Source: Clostridium paraputrificum
GTDB lineage: Bacteria; Bacillota; Clostridia; Clostridiales; Clostridiaceae
Length of the DNA: 64,000 bases
NCBI RefSeq assembly: GCF_900447045.1
Contig: NZ_UAWH01000018.1
Location: forward strand, 1-64,000
Direction of reading: 5' to 3'
Both the position numbers and the translations under genes were made by a program. A model generated the notes under the pieces. It was not told the DNA's origin. It saw nothing but the letters and a program-made list of their open reading frames with translations, and made no database searches. Of this stretch, positions 55,286-62,373 are shown piece by piece; the first letter of the stretch is position 1, and the number at the start of each line of letters is the position of its first letter.

Positions 55286-56476
55286 ATGAATAGAAAACTA
55301 TTAAAAATAGTAAGCGTAATAATTACTCCAATCTTGATTTTGGCTCTGTCCACATGCATTATGCTAAAAGATGTACCAGATCATCTTTATACAAGTAGTG
55401 AAGTGGAAGTAATGTCGGCACTTCCCAATGTGGGACCTTTTAATAAGGTAGAATATAAAGAAGAAAAGTTAAAGGTGAACTTACTTGGACTAATACCAAT
55501 AAAACAGGTTTCAGTACATAAAGTGAAGAATATTGAAGTTATACCTGGTGGAAATTGTATTGGTGTAAGACTTTCATCACAAGGAGTCTTAGTAGTAGGG
55601 TTTTCTGAAATAGCAATAGCTAATGATAGAAAGATTAGCCCTGCTGGTGAAGCTGGCATAGAAGTAGGAGATGTAATTTTAAAAATTGATGGAGAGGCTA
55701 TTGAAACATCGCATGACTTAATAAAAAAAGTAAGTTCAATTAATAAAGAAAAAATTAATATTGAACTATTAAGAGATGGTAAAAGTTTAAACAAAGAAGT
55801 AACTCTTGTTAAGGAAGGCAATAGTGGATATAAATTAGGTCTTTGGGTAAGGGATTCAACAGCAGGAGTTGGTACAATGACTTTCTATGATGAAAAGACA
55901 GGAAAGTTTGCTGCATTAGGTCATCCTGTAACTGATGGAGATACAAATAAACCTTTTACAATAAAGAAAGGTGATCTTCTACAATCATCAATAATAAGTG
56001 TAAGAAAAGGTGAAAAGGGTGCGCCTGGGGAACTTAAGGGTATTTTTGTGAATGATGATAAACCAATAGGGAGTATAGTGAAAAATACTCAATGTGGTAT
56101 TTTTGGAGAGGGTAAAAAAGCAGAATGTAATCCCATGAGGTCATCACCTATGAAGGTGGCTTTCAGAGATGAAATAAAATTAGGAAAAGCTACTATAATA
56201 ACAACCATAGATGAAGAAGGACCTAAGGAATATGAAATAGAAATAGTAAAATTGCTTCAACAAGATTCACCTGGTCCTAAAAGTATGTTAATAAGGGTTA
56301 CTGATGAAGCCTTATTAAGTAAAACTGGAGGGATTGTTCAAGGTATGAGTGGAAGCCCAATAATACAAAATGGAAAATTGGTTGGAGCTGTTACTCATGT
56401 GTTAATTAATAAACCAGATGTTGGTTATGGAATTTATATTGATTGGATGCTTGAAGATGCAGGAATTTTGAAGTAA
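55286..56476 (+). CDS. spoIVB: SpoIVB serine peptidase
   Basis: The 396-residue protein has an N-terminal membrane span, a PDZ domain (about 95-180; SPAGEAGIEVGDVILKIDGEAI) and a SpoIVB S55 peptidase domain with ALGHPVTDGDT (catalytic His) and GMSGSPIIQNG (catalytic Ser357). In sporulation it crosses from the forespore and cuts SpoIVFA, releasing pro-sigma-K processing. ATG 55286 follows AAGGAGGAGAAGGAC; the upstream in-frame ATG encodes a Glu/Lys stretch that is really the ribosome-site repeat. spo0A follows, the standard order in spore formers. Confidence 0.95.
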   Translation: MNRKLLKIVSVIITPILILALSTCIMLKDVPDHLYTSSEVEVMSALPNVGPFNKVEYKEEKLKVNLLGLIPIKQVSVHKVKNIEVIPGGNCIGVRLSSQGVLVVGFSEIAIANDRKISPAGEAGIEVGDVILKIDGEAIETSHDLIKKVSSINKEKINIELLRDGKSLNKEVTLVKEGNSGYKLGLWVRDSTAGVGTMTFYDEKTGKFAALGHPVTDGDTNKPFTIKKGDLLQSSIISVRKGEKGAPGELKGIFVNDDKPIGSIVKNTQCGIFGEGKKAECNPMRSSPMKVAFRDEIKLGKATIITTIDEEGPKEYEIEIVKLLQQDSPGPKSMLIRVTDEALLSKTGGIVQGMSGSPIIQNGKLVGAVTHVLINKPDVGYGIYIDWMLEDAGILK

Positions 56477-56481
56477 AATAC

Positions 56482-56518
56482 TAAGGATATCTAAATTATT
56501 GGATATCCTTAATTTTTT
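56482..56518 (+). terminator. Terminator after spoIVB
   Basis: TAAGGATATC (56482-56491) pairs perfectly with GATATCCTTA (56502-56511), followed by ATTTTTT. Confidence 0.93.
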
Positions 56519-56773
56519 GACGAAATACTGTTAATAGAGTGTAAATAGGAAGTAAAGAACAGAAATAATTACCAATAAATGTAAAAATATTTATTTATTT
56601 TAGATAAAAGTATTTACGAAGATGCAAATATGGTGTATAATTTACAAATAGTGGAAGATATAATTATAATATTTAAAAACAAAGAAGAATATTATATACT
56701 AAAGTAATATTAATAAACCGTATATACTAAGATTAAAAAATCTTATAATTTAGATGATACATTTTAAAGTTAA

Positions 56774-56800
56774 AAAGGAATTTTTTAAGTAATGTCGAAT
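56774..56800 (+). promoter_or_regulatory. Sigma-H promoter with overlapping 0A box upstream of spo0A
   Basis: AAAGGAATT (56774-56782) and GTCGAAT (56794-56800) fit the sigma-H -35 and -10 consensus with an 11-bp spacer. The -10 overlaps TGTCGAA (56793-56799), an exact 0A box, so phosphorylated Spo0A could act on its own promoter. The roughly 290 bp between the spoIVB terminator and this site is A/T-rich with no visible gene. Confidence 0.8.
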
Positions 56801-56923
56801 TTATATTATAATAATGCAATTATAAAGTCTTAGTGAAATCTTTCTTGGTGAAAGAAGGAATTGATAAATAAATGGCGAATTAATAATTACGTTGGTAAAA
56901 AATGGATAAAAGGGGAGAAAAGC

Positions 56924-57736
56924 ATGGAAGATTCAAAAATATCAGTATTAATCGCTGACGATAACAAAGAATTCTGCAGCATACTTAATGATTATTTATT
57001 AAACCAAAAGGATATAGTGGTAACAGGAATAGCGAAAGATGGTAGGGAAGCATTGGAGTTAATTCAACAAAAGCAACCCGATTTAGTAGTTTTAGATATT
57101 ATAATGCCACACCTTGATGGATTAGGAGTTCTAGAAAAATTAAATGGAATGGATTTAGATAAAATGCCAAGAGTAATCGTATTGTCTGCAGTTGGACAAG
57201 ATAAAATTACTCAACAAGCAATAACTTTAGGTGCTGATTATTATGTGGTAAAACCATTTGACATGGATATATTTACAAAGAGAATAAGAGAGATGTTTAG
57301 CACACAAGATGTTGAAACTAAGAGAAGATCTGTTTCAACTCAAGTTGTTCAAAGAGAAGCTGCTGCAACTAGCAGAGGACCTATTGATCTTGAAACTGAA
57401 ATTACAAGCATAATTCATGAAATTGGTGTGCCAGCACATATTAAAGGATATATGTATTTAAGAGAAGCAATCACTATGGTTGTTAACGATATGGAATTAT
57501 TATCAGCTGTTACTAAGGAATTATACCCATCAATAGCTAAGAAGTATAATACAACTGCTTCAAGAGTTGAAAGAGCTATAAGACATGCTATCGAAGTAGC
57601 TTGGGGTAGAGGACAAGTTGATGCTATAAATAAGTTATTTGGTTACACTGTTCATAATGAAAAGGGAAAACCTACCAATTCGGAATTTATAGCAATTATA
57701 GCTGATAAATTAAGACTTAAAAATAAGGTATCTTAA
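56924..57736 (+). CDS. spo0A: Sporulation master regulator Spo0A
   Basis: The 270-residue response regulator has a receiver domain with the acidic pair Asp12-Asp13, phospho-acceptor Asp58 in VVLDIIMP, Ser88 and Lys110 in VVKPFDM. The C-terminal Spo0A DNA-binding domain (about 160-270) carries [28 protein letters not shown], the recognition helix for 0A boxes. ATG 56924 follows AAGGGGAGAAAAGC; an upstream in-frame start would prepend residues not found in Spo0A. Its promoter carries a sigma-H site and a 0A box, which fits autoregulation. Confidence 0.98.
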   Translation: MEDSKISVLIADDNKEFCSILNDYLLNQKDIVVTGIAKDGREALELIQQKQPDLVVLDIIMPHLDGLGVLEKLNGMDLDKMPRVIVLSAVGQDKITQQAITLGADYYVVKPFDMDIFTKRIREMFSTQDVETKRRSVSTQVVQREAAATSRGPIDLETEITSIIHEIGVPAHIKGYMYLREAITMVVNDMELLSAVTKELYPSIAKKYNTTASRVERAIRHAIEVAWGRGQVDAINKLFGYTVHNEKGKPTNSEFIAIIADKLRLKNKVS

Positions 57737-57844
57737 TAGCAGTAATAGACCCAAAGTTTGAAAAGCTTATGTCGATAAACTATATAAAACTAAACATAGA
57801 TTTACGGTTTTATAACAATAAATATATTTAAATTATGTAATATT

Positions 57845-57894
57845 AAACCTTCAATTGGTTAGGTGTAAAAACTTAACTGATTGGAGGTTTTTTT
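57845..57894 (+). terminator. Terminator that contains the next gene's ribosome-binding site
   Basis: AAACCTTCAATTGGTTAGG (57845-57863) pairs, with several G-U pairs, to CTTAACTGATTGGAGGTTT (57872-57890). A run of seven T residues (57888-57894) ends exactly at the GTG start of the recombinase gene. The Shine-Dalgarno GGAGG (57883-57887) is in the 3' arm, so both transcription and translation of the next gene should be suppressed when the hairpin forms. Confidence 0.8.
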
Positions 57895-58899
57895 GTGCCT
57901 AGGATAAAGAAAATTAAAGATATTCAAGTATATATCCAAGATTTTATTGATTATTGTGGAATTAAAGGATTATCTAAAAAGACAATTATGAGTTATTACC
58001 AAACTTTAACTTTATTCGCAAGATATTTAGAAGAAGAAAAAGATATTGGTGATATATCAAAAGTGGACAAAGAGGTTGTGGAAGACTACTTAGAGTTTAC
58101 AAAGGAAAGAGGAAAATACTCTTACATAGCAAATGTAGAGAGTTTAAATTTGAATTACCAACAGAAAAGAAAAGATTTAGGTGAAGAACTAAGTGATGCG
58201 ACTTTAAATAATTATTTGAGAAATATAAAGGTGTTTTTTAATTGGCTAGAAGAGAATTTAATTATTAGGAATAATACGGTTTCTAAAGTTAAATTTATAA
58301 AGTTAAAAAGAAAAGCTAAAGACCAAATATCTGATATAGAGTGGAAGAGATTAGTTAAGTCTATGGATTTAACTAAGTTTAACGAGTATAGAGACTATAT
58401 AATTACAAATTTGATATTAGATACTGGCATGAGATTAACAGAAACTCTCAATTTAACAATTAACGATATAGATATAGTTAGGAGAAGCATATTAATACCT
58501 GCTGAAATAAACAAAGGGAAAAAAGATAGAGTTGTATTTTTTAGTATGACTATGTCTAAGATGCTATCAAGATGGATTAAATATAAGGATTTAATACAAG
58601 AAAATGATTTATTATTTCCAACTCAAAGAACTAATAGAGCATTAACAGCGTCAAATTTTGAGCGTAATTTTAGAATTTATAAAGCAAGAGCCCAAATAGA
58701 TAAAAATATAACCCCCCATGCACTTCGTAATAACTTTGCAAGGCGGTTTCTGATAGCAAGTAAAGATATTTATACATTAAGTAAGATATTAGGACACAGT
58801 TCTGTTACTGTAACTGAAAAGGCGTATTTAGATTTAGCCAATGAAGATTTAAGAAGGTCTTACCAAAATTATAGCCCTTTAGAGAACATGAAAAAATAA
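57895..58899 (+). CDS. Tyrosine recombinase (XerC/XerD-like integrase)
   Basis: The 334-residue protein has a SAM-like core-binding domain (about 10-135; YIQDFIDYCGIKGLSKKTIMSYYQ) and a catalytic domain with GMRLTE (Arg), NKGKKDR (Lys), HALRNNF (His and Arg), LGHSS (His) and the nucleophile Tyr in EKAYLD. It is somewhat longer than XerC/D (about 300) because of an insertion near residues 75-100. It starts at GTG with its ribosome site inside a terminator stem. It borders the accessory segment that carries the CRISPR locus, so it may be a mobile-element integrase or a local recombinase. Confidence 0.9.
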   Translation: MPRIKKIKDIQVYIQDFIDYCGIKGLSKKTIMSYYQTLTLFARYLEEEKDIGDISKVDKEVVEDYLEFTKERGKYSYIANVESLNLNYQQKRKDLGEELSDATLNNYLRNIKVFFNWLEENLIIRNNTVSKVKFIKLKRKAKDQISDIEWKRLVKSMDLTKFNEYRDYIITNLILDTGMRLTETLNLTINDIDIVRRSILIPAEINKGKKDRVVFFSMTMSKMLSRWIKYKDLIQENDLLFPTQRTNRALTASNFERNFRIYKARAQIDKNITPHALRNNFARRFLIASKDIYTLSKILGHSSVTVTEKAYLDLANEDLRRSYQNYSPLENMKK

Positions 58900-59422
58900 A
58901 CAAAAAAATAGTAGGTACGCCAATACCTACATTACAATTAAATATTGTTTTATAAATCTTTGTATATCCCACTAGGAGATACCATCTTAAACCGTAATTT
59001 AATGGTATCAAAAAAATATGGATTTTGCAAGGTTTTATTAACTATACTCTAAAATAGTGTAGTTTAGTTGTTAGGCACTAGAGCAACTATAAATAATTCT
59101 AGTAGATAGCCTAGTCGATGCATAAATTGAGGTCGGAATTAATACATAATTATTAGTTACGTTAAGTCCAATGCCTAAAGGACTTTAAATATTAAGGTGG
59201 AGGAATATACATTGTGCTACCTTACTAATGCTATGGGTGTATAGATAGTAGAAACAATTAGTAAGGCTATTGATGGGGTTCGATATACAGTAAACCAACG
59301 ATAGTAAATAAGTCGATATTCTCGGCTTTACTATATCCAAAATTCTCAACCAGTTCCCAACGATTCTAACGCTTCGCTACTAGATTGCAAGTGTTTTATA
59401 TAAATAATTTGGAGGTAAGATT
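58900..59422 (+). other. 523-bp structured intergenic stretch upstream of a 41-codon gene
   Basis: I see no protein gene. Inverted repeats are unusually dense: GTAGGTA/TACCTAC near 58911-58930, GATACCAT/ATGGTATC near 58977-59010, AGTTG/CAACT, AAGTCC/GGACTT, a 10-bp pair CCTTACTAAT/ATTAGTAAGG (about 59219-59270), and TAGTAAA...AAGTCGA against TCGGCTT...TACTA (about 59304-59335). It ends in TTTGGAGGTAAG, the ribosome site for the small gene. The layout suggests a long structured leader or non-coding RNA, but I match it to no named family. Confidence 0.55.
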
Positions 59423-59548
59423 ATGCTAGATAGGATTTATAACTTAGTAAGCAAATTCTACTACAAAAAGATAAAAAGAAAGAAATGCTATAAGAAGAGA
59501 TGCACAAAAGAAGAATATTACAATTACTATCTAAAGGCTAGGGATTAA
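59423..59548 (+). CDS. 41-residue basic protein of unknown function
   Basis: ATG follows TTTGGAGGTAAGATT with ideal spacing, and the frame codes for a lysine/arginine- and tyrosine-rich peptide: MLDRIYNLVSKFYYKKIKRK, then KCYKKRCTKEEYYNYYLKAR and D. Two cysteines lie in KCYKKRC. The stop codon sits inside a strong terminator. Ribosome site plus terminator argue it is a real gene although it is below usual length limits. No signal peptide or membrane span. Function unknown; a nucleic-acid-binding role is only suggested by charge. Confidence 0.7.
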   Translation: MLDRIYNLVSKFYYKKIKRKKCYKKRCTKEEYYNYYLKARD

Positions 59549-59570
59549 GTTCTCTAGCCTTACTTTTTAT
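59534..59570 (+). terminator. Terminator after the 41-codon gene
   Basis: AAGGCTAGGGA (59534-59544) pairs with TCTCTAGCCTT (59551-59561), followed by ACTTTTTAT. It points in the plus direction and also separates the small gene from the CRISPR array. Confidence 0.88.
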
Positions 59571-59594
59571 ATTTTTAGGACTAATAAGATATGC

Positions 59595-60015
59595 ATTTAA
59601 ATACAACTCTTGTTAATATTAAACAGATTTATCTATGGCCAATAAAGTTTTTACGGAGATTTAAATACAACTCTTGTTAATTTAAACACCTACAGCTCCA
59701 CTTCTGCTAATCCCTGCTGTGCAAATTTAAATACAACCTTTGTTAATATTAAACAAGAAAGTTTGAATTTATGGGAAAAAGAATCACAATTTAAATACAA
59801 CCTTTGTTAATATTAAACCTTTACTTGTCAAAAAGATGAGTATATGTCACAGCAATTTAAATACAACCTTTGTTAATATTAAACGTTGAAAAAGTCGAAG
59901 GGAAAGTTTTATCCACTAAATTTAAATACAACCTTTGGTAATATTAAACAATATTTGGTACTACTCAAGAAAGGGTTAATATGAGATTTAAATACAACCT
60001 TTGTTAATATTAAAC
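59595..60015 (-). CRISPR. CRISPR array, 7 repeats and 6 spacers
   Basis: Seven 30-bp repeats start ATTTAAATACAAC and end GTTAATATTAAAC on the plus strand, at 59595-59624, 59659-59687, 59725-59754, 59789-59818, 59855-59884, 59920-59949 and 59986-60015. The six spacers are all different, 34, 37, 34, 36, 35 and 36 bp. The two leftmost repeats carry CTCTT in place of CCTTT, and the second has lost one base; this degeneracy marks the leader-distal end. Transcription is therefore predicted on the minus strand, giving repeat units starting GTTTAATATTAAC and ending in ATTTAAAT, followed by spacer. The array lies downstream of the Cas12f-like gene on the same strand. Confidence 0.96.
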
Positions 60016-60235
60016 CATTGTAAATAAGCTATTTGTATTTAAACTTATATTCATTCAAAGAGTTGTATCGGTGTAGAACTCTGACTTAAAGCCACTCCCC
60101 TACACAACCTTTACCAAGTGATTTAACACCTGAAGCATTATCGAGATATTCTTCTATAAACTTGCTAATATTCTTAGTTTTATGTTATAGATACTCGATT
60201 TAGGTTGGTAAATCAACCTTTATTGTAAGCTAGAA
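60016..60235 (-). ncRNA. Candidate tracrRNA for the Cas12f-like effector
   Basis: This non-coding stretch lies between the effector stop and the first repeat, on the effector strand. At 60044-60033 (minus) it reads GUUUAAAUACAA, which pairs with the last 12 nt of the predicted crRNA repeat (11 Watson-Crick pairs plus one G-U). Upstream is a strong hairpin: AAAGGUUGUGUAG (60112-60100) against CUAC at 60078-60075 and ACAACUCUUU at 60066-60057, enclosing a GC-rich loop. Type V-F loci usually place a structured tracrRNA here. Both ends are estimates; TTGATT (60216-60211) and TATCTA, 17 bp apart on the minus strand, could serve as a promoter. Confidence 0.72.
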
Positions 60236-61582
60236 TTAACTAGCCGGTTTATTTTCACTATGTAATATTTCGGTTTCTTCTATAATCTTATCTATATCAG
60301 GAATAGCAATATTTCTACTTGCATTTACGTCAGCATTTACATCTGTATCTTTACCATGCCCGCATACTTTGCACTCAAACCTAGCTTGATGATTCTTACA
60401 ATCTCTATTATCTTCATGTATACAACCACAATTATTACATCTTTTACTTGTATACTTAGGATTAACTTTCTTAATTTCTATTCCTTGCTCTTTAGCTTTA
60501 TATTCTATCTTTTGTTGTAAATCATAATAAGACCAATCTTTAAGCATTTTATTATGTACTTCACTTGTTGCACCACTTAAATCTTCCATTTGTATAATTC
60601 CGCATCTATTCTTAACTGCAAATTCAACTATATATTTACTAATCTTATGATTATAAGTATCAGCAAAATTAGCAATCCTATTTCTAACTTTGTCAACTGG
60701 TTTCATTTTAGTTTTATAACCATGTCCACATCTTCCTTTGCCTGCTGTCTTACTTGCTATGCTTATATCTCTACGTAAATTATAATACTTTTGTCTAAAT
60801 GCTATTAATTCTTTTCCTCTTATTACATTTGTTTTCCAACTAAAATAATCATATTCATCTTTGATAGAATCATATACACTCATTGTTGCCACATTAGTTA
60901 TACCTAAGTCAATTCCCAAGATTCTATTATTATCTAATACTGGAATTTCCTCTTTATCAAAACTATAGGATATAATTAGTTCAATTTTACCTTTCTTAGA
61001 TATACTAATTTGTGCTGAACCTTGCTTATATTCTCCATTTATTATTTTATTAATTGTAGCCTTTTTATTACCATCTAGCTTATCTATTTGAAATTCAAAT
61101 CTTCCTACATTCAGTTCTTTTTGTTTACCCTTATTAAGTAATCCTATATCTATAAAATATCCATTATGGTTTCTTAGCTTATATGCTACATTATGAACAA
61201 TTACTTTAGAATCAAGTTTATACGTTGGCAACGAAACTTTACCTTTAAATAATCCATCTTTTTTACATTTGTTATATTTATTAATAATATCTTGCCTAGC
61301 TTGTGCTACATTATTAGATAAAGCACCTTCTATTATTTCATTCATTCTATTTTCAATCCATGCACCTTTAGATTTGCCTAATAATTCTTTATCTACTATT
61401 TTAGTATCATAAAGATTCTTTAAATTCATACTGTTTGTATCCCACAAATATAAGTAATTGGTTGCCATATTATAAGCCTTACTATACTTATATTGAAAAT
61501 CCTTTATTATTTGTTTAACTTTTCTATAATCATAATTTAAACATTTTATTAATGTTACTTTTATACATTTATTAAAATTCAT
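60236..61582 (-). CDS. cas12f: Cas12f-like (type V-F) miniature CRISPR effector nuclease
   Basis: The 448-residue protein (numbered here from an ATG three codons upstream) has a divided RuvC nuclease: Asp228 in ILGIDLG, Glu336 in IIQMEDLSG and Asp421 in DVNASRNI. A zinc ribbon with Cys385/Cys388 and Cys407/Cys410 lies between the second and third. LKDWSYYDLQQKIEYKAKEQ and FADTYNHKISKYIVEFAV match the Cas12f1/TnpB branch, and the N-terminal QYKYSKAYNMATNYLYLWDT segment with KGKVSLPTYK fits Cas12f1 rather than typical TnpB. I prefer ATG 61582, with AAGGA 9 nt upstream. Expected role: RNA-guided DNA cleavage, probably as a dimer, with the adjacent array and tracrRNA. No tnpA is present. Alternative: a domesticated TnpB. 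Confidence 0.87.
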   Translation of the reverse strand: MNFNKCIKVTLIKCLNYDYRKVKQIIKDFQYKYSKAYNMATNYLYLWDTNSMNLKNLYDTKIVDKELLGKSKGAWIENRMNEIIEGALSNNVAQARQDIINKYNKCKKDGLFKGKVSLPTYKLDSKVIVHNVAYKLRNHNGYFIDIGLLNKGKQKELNVGRFEFQIDKLDGNKKATINKIINGEYKQGSAQISISKKGKIELIISYSFDKEEIPVLDNNRILGIDLGITNVATMSVYDSIKDEYDYFSWKTNVIRGKELIAFRQKYYNLRRDISIASKTAGKGRCGHGYKTKMKPVDKVRNRIANFADTYNHKISKYIVEFAVKNRCGIIQMEDLSGATSEVHNKMLKDWSYYDLQQKIEYKAKEQGIEIKKVNPKYTSKRCNNCGCIHEDNRDCKNHQARFECKVCGHGKDTDVNADVNASRNIAIPDIDKIIEETEILHSENKPAS

Positions 61583-61650
61583 AATTCTCATTCCTTTTTA
61601 ATACTAATATATTTCTATTTTTATTAATATTAAAAAAAATATACATTGAA

Positions 61651-61681
61651 AAAAGAACTAGGGTTAATCTAGTTCTTTTTC
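61651..61681 (-). terminator. Terminator after the small HTH gene
   Basis: AAAAAGAACTAG and CTAGTTCTTTTT form a 12-bp stem around a short loop. On the minus strand it follows the HTH gene, whose stop lies in the stem, and ends in T residues just upstream of the Cas12f-like gene. Confidence 0.85.
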
Positions 61682-61879
61682 TATCCATTTAATTTCATAT
61701 CCAATTATTTCTGCAATCTCTAAAACTTCATCATATCTAAGAGTCTCATTATTAATTTTCTTACTCAAATTTTGAACTGTTTGTTGTTTTTCGTGTCTTC
61801 TATTTAATTCCTCTACGATTTTGGTAACAGTCCATCCTTTCTTCACTATGTAAGATTTTATATCTTCTTTTAGTCCCAT
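61664..61879 (-). CDS. Small helix-turn-helix regulator (phage-repressor-like)
   Basis: The 71-residue protein begins MGLKEDIKSYIVKKGWTVTKIVEELNRRHEKQQTVQNLSKKI, with a helix-turn-helix at about 15-40, and ends YDEVLEIAEIIGYEIKWIEKE, the last helix of an XRE-like/LLM-class domain. ATG 61879 has GAGGTGAT 5 nt upstream. It is divergent from the next gene and separated from the effector by its own terminator, so it may regulate the plus-strand promoter in the shared gap. Its relation to the CRISPR unit is unproven. Confidence 0.8.
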   Translation of the reverse strand: MGLKEDIKSYIVKKGWTVTKIVEELNRRHEKQQTVQNLSKKINNETLRYDEVLEIAEIIGYEIKWIEKELD

Positions 61880-62031
61880 AAATATCACCTCATATTTATT
61901 ATATCATATTAAGTTGAAGAAACAACTGAAAAATTTAAAAAAGCACTTGACAGTTTAAAAAGAAGGGGGTATTATTAAACTATAAAGTTGAAAAATAAGC
62001 TTGTAAGTTTAAAAATAGGAGGATGATTATT
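61880..62031 (+). promoter_or_regulatory. Divergent promoter region with repeated operator-like motifs
   Basis: TTGACA (61947-61952) and TATTAT (61970-61975) are exactly 17 bp apart and drive the plus-strand gene. The gap has three AAGTTTAAA-like copies: CAGTTTAAAAAG inside the promoter spacer, TAAACTATAAAGTTGAAAAA just after the -10, and TAAGTTTAAAAAT before the ribosome site. They are candidate binding sites for the divergent HTH protein. Confidence 0.75.
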
Positions 62032-62373
62032 ATGAAAAAAGAATTAAAGTTTAATAATGTTATGGATGTTTTAGAAGGTTACGTAGAAAGTGCAGAAAAT
62101 GAATTCTGCAAATTCCTTACATTTATGGGGGATGTAGAAGCGTTTAATGGCAATATAGTTAATGTTAAAAAATATGGATTTGATGTAGGGATTAATATGA
62201 CGATAGAGGATTTCTGCGAAAGCATAAAAAACTTAATTTTTTGTAATGCTGAATTTATAGATGTAAATGAAACGACATTAAAGGTTACATTTACGGATAA
62301 TCATTATATTTATTCTAAATATCTTAAAATATTTGAAGATGTAGATTTTGGAGATTTAGAGGATGAACAATAA
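62032..62373 (+). CDS. Unknown acidic protein in the accessory segment
   Basis: The 113-residue protein (MKKELKFNNVMDVLEGYVES at the start, DVDFGDLEDEQ at the end) has no membrane span, signal or motif that I recognise. Cysteines occur in NEFCKF, DFCESI and FCNAEF. ATG 62032 follows AGGAGGATGATTATT; an ATG three codons earlier touches the ribosome site. A strong promoter and operator-like repeats lie upstream, so expression is probably controlled by the divergent HTH protein. Confidence 0.7.
   Translation: MKKELKFNNVMDVLEGYVESAENEFCKFLTFMGDVEAFNGNIVNVKKYGFDVGINMTIEDFCESIKNLIFCNAEFIDVNETTLKVTFTDNHYIYSKYLKIFEDVDFGDLEDEQ

Noticed and set aside
58900..59422. Group I intron, IStron or tmRNA
   Set aside because: Although rich in stems and containing a GGGGTTCGAT stretch, I find no convincing intron core motifs, no tRNA-like ends and no interrupted gene.
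58900..59422. tracrRNA for the Cas12f-like effector in this plus-strand region
   Set aside because: I find no good complement of the repeat here, whereas one is present on the minus strand between effector and array.
60236..61582. Reading the effector simply as an IS605/IS607 TnpB transposase-accessory gene
   Set aside because: No tnpA, no recognisable element ends, an adjoining array on the same strand, an anti-repeat in the gap and Cas12f-like N-terminal sequence all favour a CRISPR effector; TnpB remains the fallback.
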